From the NCBI GenBank assembly GCA_034406715.1, contig CP137865.1, positions 1,240,001 to 1,304,000 on the forward strand: a stretch of DNA of 64,000 nt, in the 5' to 3' direction. Both the position numbers and the translations under genes were made by a program. Source of the stretch: Rhodotorula mucilaginosa. Lineage: Eukaryota; Basidiomycota; Microbotryomycetes; Sporidiobolales; Sporidiobolaceae. The notes below the pieces were generated by a model. That model made no database searches. It was not told where the DNA came from and saw nothing but the letters and a program-made list of their open reading frames with translations. Of the stretch, positions 40,709-52,140 are shown in pieces (positions within the stretch are counted from its first letter, which is position 1; every line of letters starts with the position of its first letter).

Positions 40709-41108
40709 GCACCTTACATCCTGCGCCAAGCCTCGATGTTCATGCTGCAATGCTCGCCGGATGATCCTTCCAAAAGATCGCGGGCAAAGAGGTATTGCAC
40801 TTCAGGAGAGTCTGACGAGGTGAAGATGCGTACAGGAAGGGGGAGCGCATACAACAGGCGCGGATCACTGACAACGCTCAAGGTTCTGGGATACGTCTAG
40901 GGGGGAGCATGCGGCAGGCGGCTGGGTACCGGGAGACACGATCTCCCTCAAGAAGCGCGGTCGACGTTTGTTCCGCAATCTCCGCAACCGGCTCGCCTCC
41001 TCCGCAGTAACTGCGGTGCGCTGTGTCGTCGACCGGTGCCAAACGAGAGCGCTTGCTGGTCTTGATTTGGTGAACGTTCGTCGGTCGTCGGCAAGGCCGG
41101 AAGTGGCT
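40709..41108. other. 3' region between NAA30 and the unclassified minus-strand gene
   Basis: 400 bases where the 3' ends of two convergent genes meet. Minus-strand frames remain open through part of it and may be extra coding sequence of the gene at 41109-41807 (see that entry). Nothing else is visible. Confidence 0.4.
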
Positions 41109-41807
41109 TCAGCGGATCTTGAAGCGAGTACGCCGGCGGGAAGGTGGGCTCGGCCGCGGAGGAAGTGCTCGGTGACGCGCAGAGGGACGGCATCGAGTGT
41201 TGCTGCCGGCGGGTCGGTGCGCTCGACGTGCGCGTTCGCGCTGTTCCTCCTCCTTGCGCTTGACTTCGACGTGTTTGCCCCATCGACTTGCTCGCACGAC
41301 ACTCGCCTGTGTTGGCTTTCTCTGCGGCCGTGCGGGGTTGATGGCGTCTGCCATAAGATCGGAGGGCGGTGCTTCGTTTCCGGTCGTGACGACGATCCGC
41401 CGCTCGCCAGCACCGACAGCTGGTTCGACTTTGCCAGTGGCCTTCCACCAGGCAATCCCGCCTCGGACCCATTCGAGTGCAAACTCTTTGATCTCGGCGG
41501 CGATGGCGTCGATCGCATCGTCCTCGAGCATCTCGAGCATGTAGATGCTGTCGTAACCCTGCTGCGCCGTCGCTGCCGCCGCCGCCGCCGCCGCTGCGGC
41601 TCGCATCGCCCGTTGCGATTCGTACGCCGGCGTCGCGGTCAGAGTCCTCGAGTCGGAGAGAAGGCGGCAAGTCGTCGTTGCGGCGCGGGCGTCATCGGTC
41701 CTGGGACGGATCTGCGGGCTCATCTCGATGACCGAGATGGGACCGCCGCGCGAGTAGGGGAGGGCCGAAGTATGTGCGACAGCCACTGGGCCTTTCGAAG
41801 AGGCCAT
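41109..41807 (-). CDS. Unclassified protein, Ala/Arg-rich, 232 residues
   Basis: I do not recognise a family. Seen: an ATG at 41807 opens an intronless frame of 232 codons. After a polar leader (MASSKGPVAVAHTSALPYSR) come an Ala run of ten, an amphipathic helical segment (YDSIYMLEMLEDDAIDAIAA, then EFALEWVRGGIAWWKA), a linker and a Lys/Arg/Glu helix (KHVEVKRKEEEQRERARR). The last 30 residues are Arg/Pro-rich and less convincing; another minus-strand frame over 40948-41250 has Ser/Pro-rich, protein-like composition. A missed splice or a base error could explain that. The divergent partner is NOP14. Existence is fairly likely; the C-terminus is uncertain. Confidence 0.5.
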   Translation of the reverse strand: MASSKGPVAVAHTSALPYSRGGPISVIEMSPQIRPRTDDARAATTTCRLLSDSRTLTATPAYESQRAMRAAAAAAAAAATAQQGYDSIYMLEMLEDDAIDAIAAEIKEFALEWVRGGIAWWKATGKVEPAVGAGERRIVVTTGNEAPPSDLMADAINPARPQRKPTQASVVRASRWGKHVEVKRKEEEQRERARRAHRPAGSNTRCRPSARHRALPPRPSPPSRRRTRFKIR

Positions 41808-42372
41808 GTGTCCTCGGCTTTTCGAAAAAGTACAGCGTATAGTGGTGTAAAGAGAGCAGAGTAATTCATGCGGACTCGGAGCGCGGGCGAAGAGATGGCA
41901 TGCGGGAAGCGGGACAGCTCGGAGCAGGAAGTGGCTGGCAAGTCCGTCGAGCGGTTGGGGGAGCCGCGGCGATTGCGTTCAGAAACTTCAACAGCCGTCC
42001 GCAACCATACTAGTCAAGCACTCGAGACGAATGAGCGCTGCAGACAGGCAGGAGGGCAGTCTGCTGCAGGGTGGCAGGGTGGCGGGGGGGGGGGACCCGG
42101 ATGTTGCTGAGGGCAGCCTTGGGAAGGAAAAGCCGGAGCACGACCGGAGTTCGTCCACTAACAGGCATTATGCGACGAGCCCGCGTGAGCCCTCGTTAGA
42201 CTGACCAGCTCGTCTCTAGAGTGCAGCGGAGCGCGATCGAGGGCGGGCGAGCTCACATTCGGATTTGCTTCCGCGTGAGATTGAAATTTTTGGCACCGCC
42301 TCCTTCTCGTCGCTGCCTCGCTCTTGCCGCCGTACGCTGTCACCGAGGACCGTACGACCTTAATCGAGCAGC
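41808..42372. promoter_or_regulatory. Divergent intergenic region upstream of NOP14
   Basis: 565 bases between divergent starts. It includes a homopolymeric G run (42084-42094). No gene seen. Confidence 0.5.
42084..42094 (+). repeat. Homopolymeric G run in an intergenic region
   Basis: Eleven consecutive G residues between the unclassified gene and NOP14. Such runs are prone to length errors in sequencing and slippage. Confidence 0.8.
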
Positions 42373-45300
42373 ATGGGCGGATCACAGCTGACGCAGCTGC
42401 GCTCAAAGCTCAAAGAGCAAGGCCTGAACCGCCAGTCCAACCCAAAGGACGCACGCAAAAGGGCCAAGCAGCGAAAGGATCTCTCGTCAGCTTCGTGAGT
42501 CGGCGCTGCAGATTCTGCAGAGATGCCATCAGGCGCTGCATTTGGAGCTGCGTGCAGCCGAGCGAACGCTGACTCTGGTCGTGCCCCCGCGCTCAGCCTG
42601 AAGCACCGCAACTCGAAACTCGAAGCGATCCACGAACAGTTCAACCTCTTTGACGTCCGCGATGAGAAGAAAAAGTTCAGCGTCGTCACACGATCCGGAC
42701 GAGAGGAAGGCGGAGCCAAGGGTATGCCCGGCAAGGCGAGGGCAGCCGGAATCGAATCGGTACGAGTTTCGCTTGTCATCGACCGGAGCAACTGTCCACA
42801 GTCGATCTACCCTAGTCATCAGTGCACTGACAAGCTATATTTGCTACCCTGCAGAGGAAGAAGACGCTCTTGCCGATGCTCGACGCTCGCACTCACGCCT
42901 CGACTTTCGTCGACCACCGATTCGGCGAGTCGGCAACTCACCTGACCCCGGAGGAGAAGGCTCTTGAGCGGTTCACCGCCGAGCGTCAGTCTCGGCTAGG
43001 TGGTGCGAGCGCAAACGCCAACAAGCGCATGCGATTCAACCTCGAGGATGACGACGCCGCCGATGGTGGCGAAATCAGCCTCACGCACGGAGGGCGCAAG
43101 CTCGGCTTTGGCGACGAGGATTCGCTCGAAGACGGCGGATGGGGTGGTCTTGGTGTCAGTGAGGGAGCGAACCGGGAGCCGCTGCTGAATCGGAGGAAGA
43201 TGGGCGCAGAGCCGGAAGAGGAAGAGGTGGGCTCGGAGGACTCTCCTCGTTGCTTCTCCACGGCGGCTCACACATAATTATTCGTTCCGCAGGACGACGG
43301 TCGCAAGAAGTCGCACAATGAGATCATGCAGGAGGTCATGGCCAAGTCTAAGTTCCACAAGGTCCGCTTATTGCTCATACGCTTCTGTACCGACACTTGG
43401 CTGACCATCAACCCCTCATTTCTTTCAGGCCGAGCGTCAAAAGCTGAAGTCTGCGGACGACGAGACCCGACTGGAGCTCGACAGCGAATTGAAGGACCTG
43501 CGCAAGCTGCTCGTAGCTGGACCGCCCGGAGCAGGCGCGACGAAGGCTGCCGCGGGAAAGGCTGCCGCGAGCGAGGACGAGATGGACAGCGACGAGGAGG
43601 CAGACGACGACGACGAGGATAGCGAGGGAGATGGCGAGGAGGATGGGTCCGAGGACGGCTCAGACGAGGAGGGCTCGACGTACGAGCTGAACGACGAAGA
43701 ACTCGAGGCGGCGTTGGCTGCATCGTCTTCCAAATCCGGTGTCGACCGCGACCTGCTGCGCAAACTCATCGGCTCCGCTGCGGATGAGCGCTCGCCATCC
43801 CCACCGCCTGCGGCATCTACTTCGGCCGCCCCGGCCGTTCCGGGTGAACGACCACCGCCTGCGGACCTCGAGCCAGAGTCTAAAGACCCGTACGATCTTT
43901 ACGTTCGCCAACTTGCTCTCGAACCGCGGGCGCACGCCACCGACCGATTGAAAACCCCGCTCGAGCTCGCTCAGGAGGCCGCCGAGCAGCTCCGCAAGCA
44001 GGAGGAGCGGCGTCTCAAGCGCGCGCGCGGAGAGCAGGACGAGAGCGACGACGACGATGACGCGAACCAGGCTGACGGCAAGAAGAAACGCGAGCGGAAG
44101 CGCGCGCCGCAGGGAGACGACCTCGACGATGACTATCTGCAGGAGCAGTACGGCAGCGATGCCGAGGCGGCTACGGCTGCCGCAGATGGCGAGGATGGTC
44201 TCGGCGTCGGTCTCGAGGACGCAGAAGAGCTCGTCGTTCTCGGAGGCGACAGCGACGCAGAGGCGGAGAGCGGCGACGAGGAGGATGATTCAGAAGAGGA
44301 GAGTGGTGAAGACGACGATGACGACGACATGGACGTCGGAGACCTTGACGCGGCCGATTCGGACGACGAGGCAGCGGCCGAAGGCGAGCAGGAAGCGCTG
44401 GTCGCGCCTTCCGCTGCCAAGTTTGACGCTGCCGGAGAGCTGCCGTACACCTTCCCGTGTCCGTCGTCGCACGCCGAGTTCGCCAAGCTCCTCAGTTCGT
44501 CCGGCATCAAGGAGCAGGACACGATCATCGTCGTGAAGCGCATCCGAACCCTCTATCACCCCGGCCTCGCCGAAGGCAACAAGGAGAAGATGCAGGTCTT
44601 TGCCAACGTCCTGCTCGACCATATCGTCTTCCTGTCGGCCTCGTCGTCACCCACCGCTTTCGAGACGATCAACTCCATCTTGCCGCCTCTCCTCACTCTT
44701 TCACACGCCTACCCGCTCACGTGCGCGCCCCACTACGTCAAGAAGATCGGCCTGATGCACAAGAACCTCCTCCGAGGCCTGATCAAGGGCCCCCTCGAGC
44801 CGGCGGCAAAGACCTGGCCCGGAGTGCCGGAGCTGACTCTCCTCCGCCTCGTCGGAATGGTCTGGTCCACGTCGGACCTGTCGCATCCCGTGGTCGCTCC
44901 CGCGCTTCTCCTCATCAGCGAGTACCTCTCGCAGTGTCGCGTTCGATCTCTTTCGGACGTCGCCAGCGGGCTGTTCCTGTGCTCCCTTGTCGCACAATAC
45001 GAGCAACTCTCGCATCGGCTCGTGCCGGAGGCGCTCAACTTCCTGGCAAACGCGGCGGCGCTCCTGTTGCCCACTTCGGCAAGCATCGTGACCTCGTTCC
45101 CCGGATACTTCCCGACGCCCGACCTCGGTCAAGAGCACGTCAAGGCGCTCAAGGTGCGACAAGCGGCGGCCAAGCTGGCTCCGAGCGCAACCGTCGACCT
45201 GCTCGGCGCGCTTGCTTCTTCCGCCAAGGGCAAAGCGAAGGCGTCGTCTCCGGCAGTCGAGCAGCTCAAGGTCGACTTGGCCAGCTCGACGATGAAGCTC

Positions 45301-46025
45301 GTCGAGGTGTATCGGAGCATGTACGCCGGCAGTGAGGCTTTCATCGAGCTCTTCACTCCGCTGGTGCGCGTGCTGCGCAGCGTCAAGGTCGCGAAACTGC
45401 CGCCGGCACTTGCTGTACGTGCACCAGCCTCCTTCGCCCGCTTTGTTCGTGCTACTGAACTTGATCTCGTACAGACGGAGGTTACTACGACTCGCGAAGC
45501 ACTTTCGCGTGCCGTCACTTTCGCCGGCCAGTCCCGCCAGCCGCTCTACCTGCAGCACCACAAGCCGATTCCGTTGGCGACTTACCTCCCCAAGTTCGAC
45601 GAGGGCTTCAACCCGAACCGTCGCTTCGACCCGGACTCGGAGCGCGCCGAGGCGAGCAAACTTCGCGCGTTGTACCGGAAGGAGAAGAAGGGTGCGGTTC
45701 GCGAGTTGCGGAACGACAATCGGTTCCTCGCTGTCGAGGAAGCAAAGCGGAAGCAGGACGAGAACCAGCAGTACGAGAAGAAGGTGCGTTCTTCGCCGAC
45801 CGCTCTCATTTCTGTGGTCATATGCTGATCTCTCCTACCGCTTTCGAAGATCTCGAAAATTGTCTCGAGCTTGCAGGACGAGCGCGCGGAAGAAAAGGCG
45901 TTCGAGCGGACCAAGGTAAGTTGACCGTGGCTGAAGCAACTGGAGACCATTTTGACTGACTCCATGGAGCTGTACAGGAGAAGGGCAAGCGGAGGGACAA
46001 GGCTCGCGCCGGACGCCGCTCCTGA
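42373..46025 (+). CDS. NOP14: NOP14, nucleolar small-subunit processome protein
   Basis: Nop14 acts in 18S rRNA maturation and 40S export, with Noc4 and Emg1. Seen: a basic N-terminus (MGGSQLTQLRSKLKEQGLNR ... NPKDARKRAKQRKD), then LKHRNSKLEAIHEQFNLFDV, FVDHRFGESATHLTPEEKAL, SEGANREPLLNRRKM and KSHNEIMQEVMAKSKFHKAE, all hallmarks of Nop14. A very acidic middle section (about 43560-44400) is followed by a conserved helical region (YTFPCPSSHAEFAKLLSS ... LYHPGLAEGNKEKMQVFANV), KPIPLATYLPKFDEGFNP, LYRKEKKGAVRELRNDNRFL, and a basic tail (EKGKRRDKARAGRRS). About eight short introns lie at both ends; the middle exon is long. The protein looks complete. Confidence 0.95.
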
Positions 46026-46222
46026 GGCTGATTCGTATTTGGTCGCGCATCGTGAATCACAACATTTGCGGCGTACGCCTCGGTCTGTCTGCTGCATCTG
46101 CCGGCTACAGTATAGGCGCGAGCAAGGAAAAGTCTCACGCCGAGCCAAAGTGGGGCGCTCAGGCGCTCAGGCCGTCCTTGTTCGCTTCACGAGAAGTTGC
46201 TCTCGACTCGCTTGCCTTAGCG

Positions 46223-47219
46223 ATGAACCCGACGTCGCCGCCACCTCGACCGCTATCCGAGGCTGACCAGCTAGACTGCTACCTCGAGAAACGGGATGCA
46301 TGGCTAGAAACGCAAGACCGTGGCACGCAGGTAAAGCAGAGCTCCTTTTCACGTGCGTCATCCTGCCAAGACACCATTTCGGCAGTGCGAGGTGTTCGAT
46401 CTTTTTTCAGAAGGGTCAGCATCATCGCAACGCCACTGGCGACAGCATATGTACATACTGCACACTGGCAGTCACGGTCCGACCGCACCACAGTTTGACT
46501 CTTGTTCGTTCGCCGGACATGCGAATCTGATGTCTTTCGCTGGTCGACAGAAGGATATTCCACCCGATGCACCCTGGCTCGAATTCCTGGACGTGCGCTA
46601 CCGATTGCTGGTGGCTTACCAACGACTCGAGCGTGGACGCCGCGAATCGAAGAAGTCGCCCACGGTCGGACATGTTCGTGTCGAGTTGCGAACAGCATTC
46701 CTACAACTTTCAGGCGCACTTGATCAGGTCACTGTACCGGTAGAGGTGAGAATTTACTCTTTCATTTGAAAAAACCTTTGCGCATGCTGACCGGGTTCTG
46801 TCCACAGTACTGGTCCGACCGACCGCATGAGAAGCTTCAGGGAGAGCAGAACCACGCCTCGATGCTCTCGAACCTGAACGCACTTATACGCGTCCTTGAG
46901 TCTCTCGCTGCTTCGGAGAAGGACTGTGACTCGCAGCGTGTCGTGGTGGAGAGAATGATGGTGAGCAAGTTCGGACTTTGCAGGGAATACAGAGCCGACC
47001 TGACCATTTCGAGCCCTCGTTGATTAGTGGGAGCAGACCAGGATCCTCGAGGCAAGTCCGCTGCTTTCGGGTAGAGCGTGTCATAATCTGAACCTCACTG
47101 ACAGACATGTGTGTGTGCAGGAACAGCGTCGTTTCGCAAGTCCGTCAATATCCCGCGAATCCTCTCCGCCAGCCTCGACGAGCATTCATTTTCGACCAGA
47201 GCCTGTCACCCAGTCCTGA
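46223..47219 (+). CDS. Unclassified 247-residue protein with five exons
   Basis: I do not recognise a family. Exons can be placed at 46223-46330, 46386-46745, 46808-46960, 47028-47051 and 47121-47219; together they give an uninterrupted frame. The protein starts MNPTSPPPRPLSEADQLDCY, has a helical Glu/Lys/Arg-rich core (LLVAYQRLERGRRESKK; LRTAFLQLSGALDQV; LNALIRVLESLAASEKD) and a Ser/Pro tail. A likely coiled coil runs from about residue 105 to 220, so a scaffold or complex-subunit role is possible but only inferred. The fourth intron uses GC-AG ends (47052-47120). The fourth exon has only 24 bases. The gene ends 47 bases from the VAC14 stop (convergent). Confidence 0.7.
47052..47120 (+). other. 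GC-AG intron in the unclassified gene (donor GCAAGT)
   Basis: The exon end CTCGAG is followed by gcaagt; 69 bases later the acceptor gtgcag follows a CTGAC branch site, keeping phase 0 and a continuous helix (ILE|EQRRF). Confidence 0.65.
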
Positions 47220-47266
47220 GATGTACATCCCTGTTGTTGTTTAATGACCACATGCATGCGTAATTC

Positions 47267-50200
47267 CTACGTCCTCCTCGAAGTGCCGACTGTTGCGCCC
47301 GTTCGTCCGCCGTCCTTACCCGTCGGCACCGCAGACGTGCGGCCTTTCGGGACTGCCGCAGGACTTGACGCGCTGTGCGTACCTGATTGAGACGGTGGGC
47401 CTCCTCGCCCACCGCCTCGACCACCGCTGCCTCCTGTAACGCTGCTCGACGCCATGCTGGCGCTGTCTCCGGCTGTCGGTGGGCGGCCGGCGCCTAACGA
47501 CGAAAGTGTCGCTTGACTCAGCTCGGTCCCGGTTGGACGACGCCTAGAGTTGCGAGCGCTGCCATGGGTGAAACCGGACGACGTAGGAGGCGATACTCCG
47601 TCAACCGACAGCGTGCCGTCGCGAGTGCGAGACGAGCCGCGCCCGTTGTCAGCCATGCCAGCTGACCGGCCACTAGCGGTAGCAGACACGGTATTTGCTC
47701 TTCTCTTCTGGACTTGGCGGAAATGCACGAGGAGCTCGTGCCACCTGATTGAAGGAGGGTCGGGCGTCGCTCCTTCGGGCCTCGAAACGCGAGCGGCAAG
47801 CGAAGAGCCGGATCCAACGCTACCCGACGTTCCACCATAGCTCGAGCCACGGACCGCACTTGGCGCAGTAAAATTCGACCTGCCGTTCAGAGAGTGTCAG
47901 GATTGCCGTCTTGGATGCGAAAATGGGGCACGAAGGAAGCCTTACCGCGGGACCGTGTGCAAGAACCCGAGCGTGCTCACAGCGCTCAAGCGATTGCGGA
48001 GAGTGGCGAAGGCGCTTGATTGCGGTAGCAGCATGAGGAGACCGTACATCGCCTTGAGCAGGTATGGGTATCGTTCCGGCTCGAGGAGTTGCAAGCGAAG
48101 CGCTGCAGTCCTCATAGGGTCAGCTATCGACAAGGAGGAGCCGTAGAGAGAGCTTAGCGTACAAGTGAAAACCGGTGATTCGATGAGCTGGACTAGCTTG
48201 TCGATTTGGATGAGCATCGGGACCGTCATCTCGAGCTCGGCACTTTAGAAGAAGCAAGCGTGATCAGATCTTGGCTGAAGCCGTTGAGTAGAGCGGAGAT
48301 GAAAAGCTCACAAGATCTGAAGCAGCGCGCTGGCTTGTTCGTATGCTTGAGCAAGCAAACAGAGCGTAAAGGTCGATACGGCGTTGAGCGACCACGAGCG
48401 GTACAGGGTCACGAAGAGATTCTGGCCATCCTGCGTGTGGCGGCGAATGCTTGTCAGCCCCAAGACAGCCGAGCATATGCACCCTTGCCGCACCTTGGAG
48501 TCGAGCGTGCGAAGTCTCTTCCGGAAGTCGCTGAGTTCTGGCGAGGTGATCATGATCAGGTTCAGGTTCTGCACCATGATGCTGGCGAATTCGAGATCCT
48601 GCGCGAGAAAAAGAAAGCGGTCCAGCGTCAGATCGCCTTCGCTGAAACGGGAGAAGAGAGAGTAATCAGCACGCCGCGTACCTCGTCGGTCTCGAGGATC
48701 TCTGCACAGGTGCGATAGATCCGCTCAGCGTCCAGAGTACCGCAGAGTTGACGAATGATGAGGCTGCCGCGCGTCTCGAGGAGCTTGCGATCGGTACTGA
48801 ACAGCTCGAGCAGGCTCGTCATCAAGCCAGCAAAGTAGTCCTCTCCGGACGACCCGCCGGACCCGTCGCCGAGGGAGCTGATCTGGGCGAGAAGCTGGAG
48901 GTCGGCGCGCAGGACGCGTTCAGAGGAGTCGGACAGGAGCTTGAGCAGCACACCCAGGGACAGGCCTGAAGAGGTCGACGAGGATGACGAGTTGCGCTGT
49001 CGTCCGCCTTGCGAACGGTCTTTGCGTCCGAGGAGCGACGGGTCGTCGCCAGCGAGGATCTGCCAGATTAAGCCGGTCAGGCGAAGTTCCGCACAGCAGA
49101 ATCCCAGATGACCGATGACTCACCTTCCTGGGAGCCTTCTGATGAAGCATGATGAGCCACTCGAGTATAGCCACGCGAGTGACTTCGTTGTCGTTCACGA
49201 ACTGGACAGTGAGCTCGTTGACCGTCACGCCGTACTGAAACTGGCGTCCATCCGGTTCGTACTCGTCCTGGAGCTCGGATGGATACACGAGACCGCGCGT
49301 GCTCGCCGGTGGTGTGGGGGCCAGAGAGAGAGACGCGAGCGTCAGCGGTGCCGGCGCCGCGTGCGCAAGAGCTGCCGTCGCATCACTGCCGGGTTTCGAC
49401 CGGTCGTGTCCCAGTCGAGGAGTCGCCGACGTCGGAAACGGTATAGAGGAAGGTGCAGCCGTATTCGGACTCGGACGCTCGTTCGGTCCGGCGGCCGGGA
49501 ACGAGATCGCAGAGGGACCGGTCGGCGAGAATTCGGCCGATTCGGGAGACAAACCGTTCTGCGTCGGTTGCCCATCGACGGGGAGCGACTGGACGACGGC
49601 AAACAATTGCTCGTTCGTGTCGATCGCGGCTTGCTGGATCTCCGGATTGTGGTGCGCGAGGGCGACGAGTATGACTGGAATCAGCTGCGGCGTGAACGGG
49701 ATGACGACGCCGGGTACGATCTGCAGGAATTCGCCGATCCAGTGCAGGCAAGTCGCTTGGATTTCCTCCTCTACGTTGTGACCATAAGCACGTCAGCCGG
49801 TCGGAATTTGCGCGGTGAGGCAGGCGGAGCGGGGTTTGCTCACCTGGAGCGGTAACGTAACGAAGCAAGATTTCGAGAATGGCAGGGTAATCGATCGTCA
49901 CTCCCTGTCCGGGCGTCCACTCTCCCGCGTCGTCCTCGTCAGCTTCGGGTGCTGCATCGCCCTCGCCTTCGCTGTCATCCACTGCCGCTTCCGGCACCAT
50001 CCTCGACGCCTCCCTCGTACGCTGAGCAGTCGGCGTTGCTTTGCCGAAAGTCTCGTCCGCTTCTGCCGCTTCCTCTTCTTCCTCCCCTTCTGCTCCTTCT
50101 CTCTCTCCGTCGTCGTGATCCGTAACCGTGACCGTCTTGGCTTCGCTCGCCCGTCTCCGCCTCCTCTCCATCTCGACCTCCCACGCTTCCCTCTTGCTCC

Positions 50201-51403
50201 TCAACAGCTCGAGCTGGACTCGGCGCACCGACCCAATCTCGCGCAGGAAAGCCTCGAGAACGGTTTCGGTTTGCGTGCGAACTTCGTGGGTCTGATCGCC
50301 GAGGTAATCGAGGAGGCCGTCGAGGAACTGGGGAAGGTACGAGACGACTTGCAGGTCCGGTACGCCGTCCAGGACGGTGAGCCAGCTGAGCAGGAAAGTC
50401 CGGACCCACGCGTCCCGGACGGTGAGACGTTCGTAGAGGAGCGGCAGGAAGCGAGGGAGGGAGAAAGCGCGAGACGGCTCGGCATGCACAGCGGGGGCGG
50501 AGCGCAAAGTCGACGGCCCCGACTCGCCGCCGTGGCCGCCGAATTTTTCGACGCCAGAATGCGCGTCTTCTCCGTAGTTGGCGACCGAGATGTAGGTCGC
50601 GGCTTGTTCGGTGACAATGTCCTTGAGCAAGCGGTCGAGCAGTTCGGCGCCGTTCTTGACGGACGGGTCCGAATCGGCGGTGAGCTGACAGCCATCGTCA
50701 CACTTGTCAGCTCTCTTGACCCATAAGCGATGCACCTAGTATGACTCCTCACCCTGGACAGGACGTCAAAGAGCTCGTTGAAGTAGACCAGGATCTCGCC
50801 GTGGGCGTTTTTCGTCTTTGGGAGCGAGCATTCGGGCAGGTCAATGATCGTTCCAACCCGCGCACGGATTAAGGGATGCTTCCTGCTTACAATATTGTAC
50901 ATGCTCTCGCAAGCGTAGTAACGGAGCTTGCAATCGAGATCGTCAAAGCAGGCCAGGACGGGCATGATGATAGGACCGAGGAACTCTCCCATGCGTGGAC
51001 CGAGGGCGATCCTGGACCGTTCAATCTCGTCAGCACAACAGGCACCGGTCGCAGCCCAAAGTTACAGAGACTCACGCGAGGGAAGCCAGACCCATGATCC
51101 CTCCGCTTCGGACGGTCGTCGTCGCCGAACTGGACGGCAACCTCGTCCGGGCGAGCTCGACGAGCTGGGTAATGATGAGGCGCAGCTTTTGTTCACTCTC
51201 CGGTGTTCGCATGGCTGCAAGGTCACGGACTGGCGGTCGCGCGATCAGGCAAGTACTTGGACTGGGTCAGCGAAACCTCGTCCCGCCTTCAAGCTGCTGC
51301 AATGGACCACTTGAAACTCACGGGCCGGCTCGAACGCGAGCGCCGTCTTCTTCCGCACATCGTAGTCCTTGTTCTGCAGTCCGTTCCTGATAGCTGGCTC
51401 CAT
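47267..51403 (-). CDS. VAC14: VAC14, scaffold of the Fab1/PIKfyve PI(3,5)P2 complex
   Basis: Vac14 is a HEAT-repeat scaffold that binds Fab1 and Fig4 on the vacuole membrane and controls PI(3,5)P2. Seen: [20 protein letters not shown] at the start (ATG 51403), then [38 protein letters not shown] and [18 protein letters not shown], which are standard N-terminal HEAT repeats. Next come [51 protein letters not shown]-like repeats and the C-terminal Fig4-binding part: [20 protein letters not shown] then [19 protein letters not shown]. Two features are unusual: an Asp/Glu-rich insertion of about 90 residues (about 49910-50170) and a Ser/Thr/Gly-rich tail of roughly 190 residues. About ten introns. 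Head-to-head with AFG1. Confidence 0.94.
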
Positions 51404-52140
51404 CGCGACGTATGACGTTCAGAACGGTTACCAAGGACAAGAACGGGTCGGTTTCCGGCGCTGTTTGTCGTCGCTCGTGAGTCTATTTTTCGCACGTTCC
51501 CTCCAGCGGTCGGACCGCACTCCAGTGATGAGGCTCGAAAAGCGGCGAGGCTGGCACGCGTACGACGAGCGGCGGGAGACGGCGACGGGCTGGAGGCGAA
51601 CCGACCGTGCAGTCTCGTCGTGACTGCCGCCGCCTCGCGCAGGAGCAGGGGCGTCTAGGCTGACTCGTCTCGGAGCTGCTTAGTCTTGTAGCAGCTGGGC
51701 CGTCGCGCTGCGAGGGTGGTCGAGCAAGCACTGAGGACGAACCGAAGTGGGGGACGAAGGATGGCGCACGGACGAGCGAGCGCGCGACTGTTGTACGCTT
51801 GGTACAGCTCAGCAGGCGTCGCAATCGCTAGTGACGACCCTGCACGCGCTCGCACAGCCCAGCAGGACGTGTGAGCGAGAGACGGGGACTGAACGGTCGA
51901 TCAGAACAACTCGCCGACTTTGATTTACGTGCACTGCCGACTGGCACCGATACAGTCTATAGGGGGCAAAAAGGAACGCCTGGGTGGCTATATGGGTGCG
52001 CGGGCAGCTTCACTCTTCAGCCGGAATTACTGTGTCAACTCCGCGGACTCCGAGTTCCCTCGGCTGCGCGTTCCGACAGCAAGCGACTGGTCAGCATCAC
52101 TCTGCTACATCAGAGAGCGCACAGGAGCTCGCGCGGAGCC
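51404..52140. promoter_or_regulatory. Divergent intergenic region, VAC14 / AFG1
   Basis: 737 bases between divergent starts. The AFG1 frame is open back to 51871 but without an ATG, so this is treated as leader and promoter. No other gene is supported. Confidence 0.5.
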
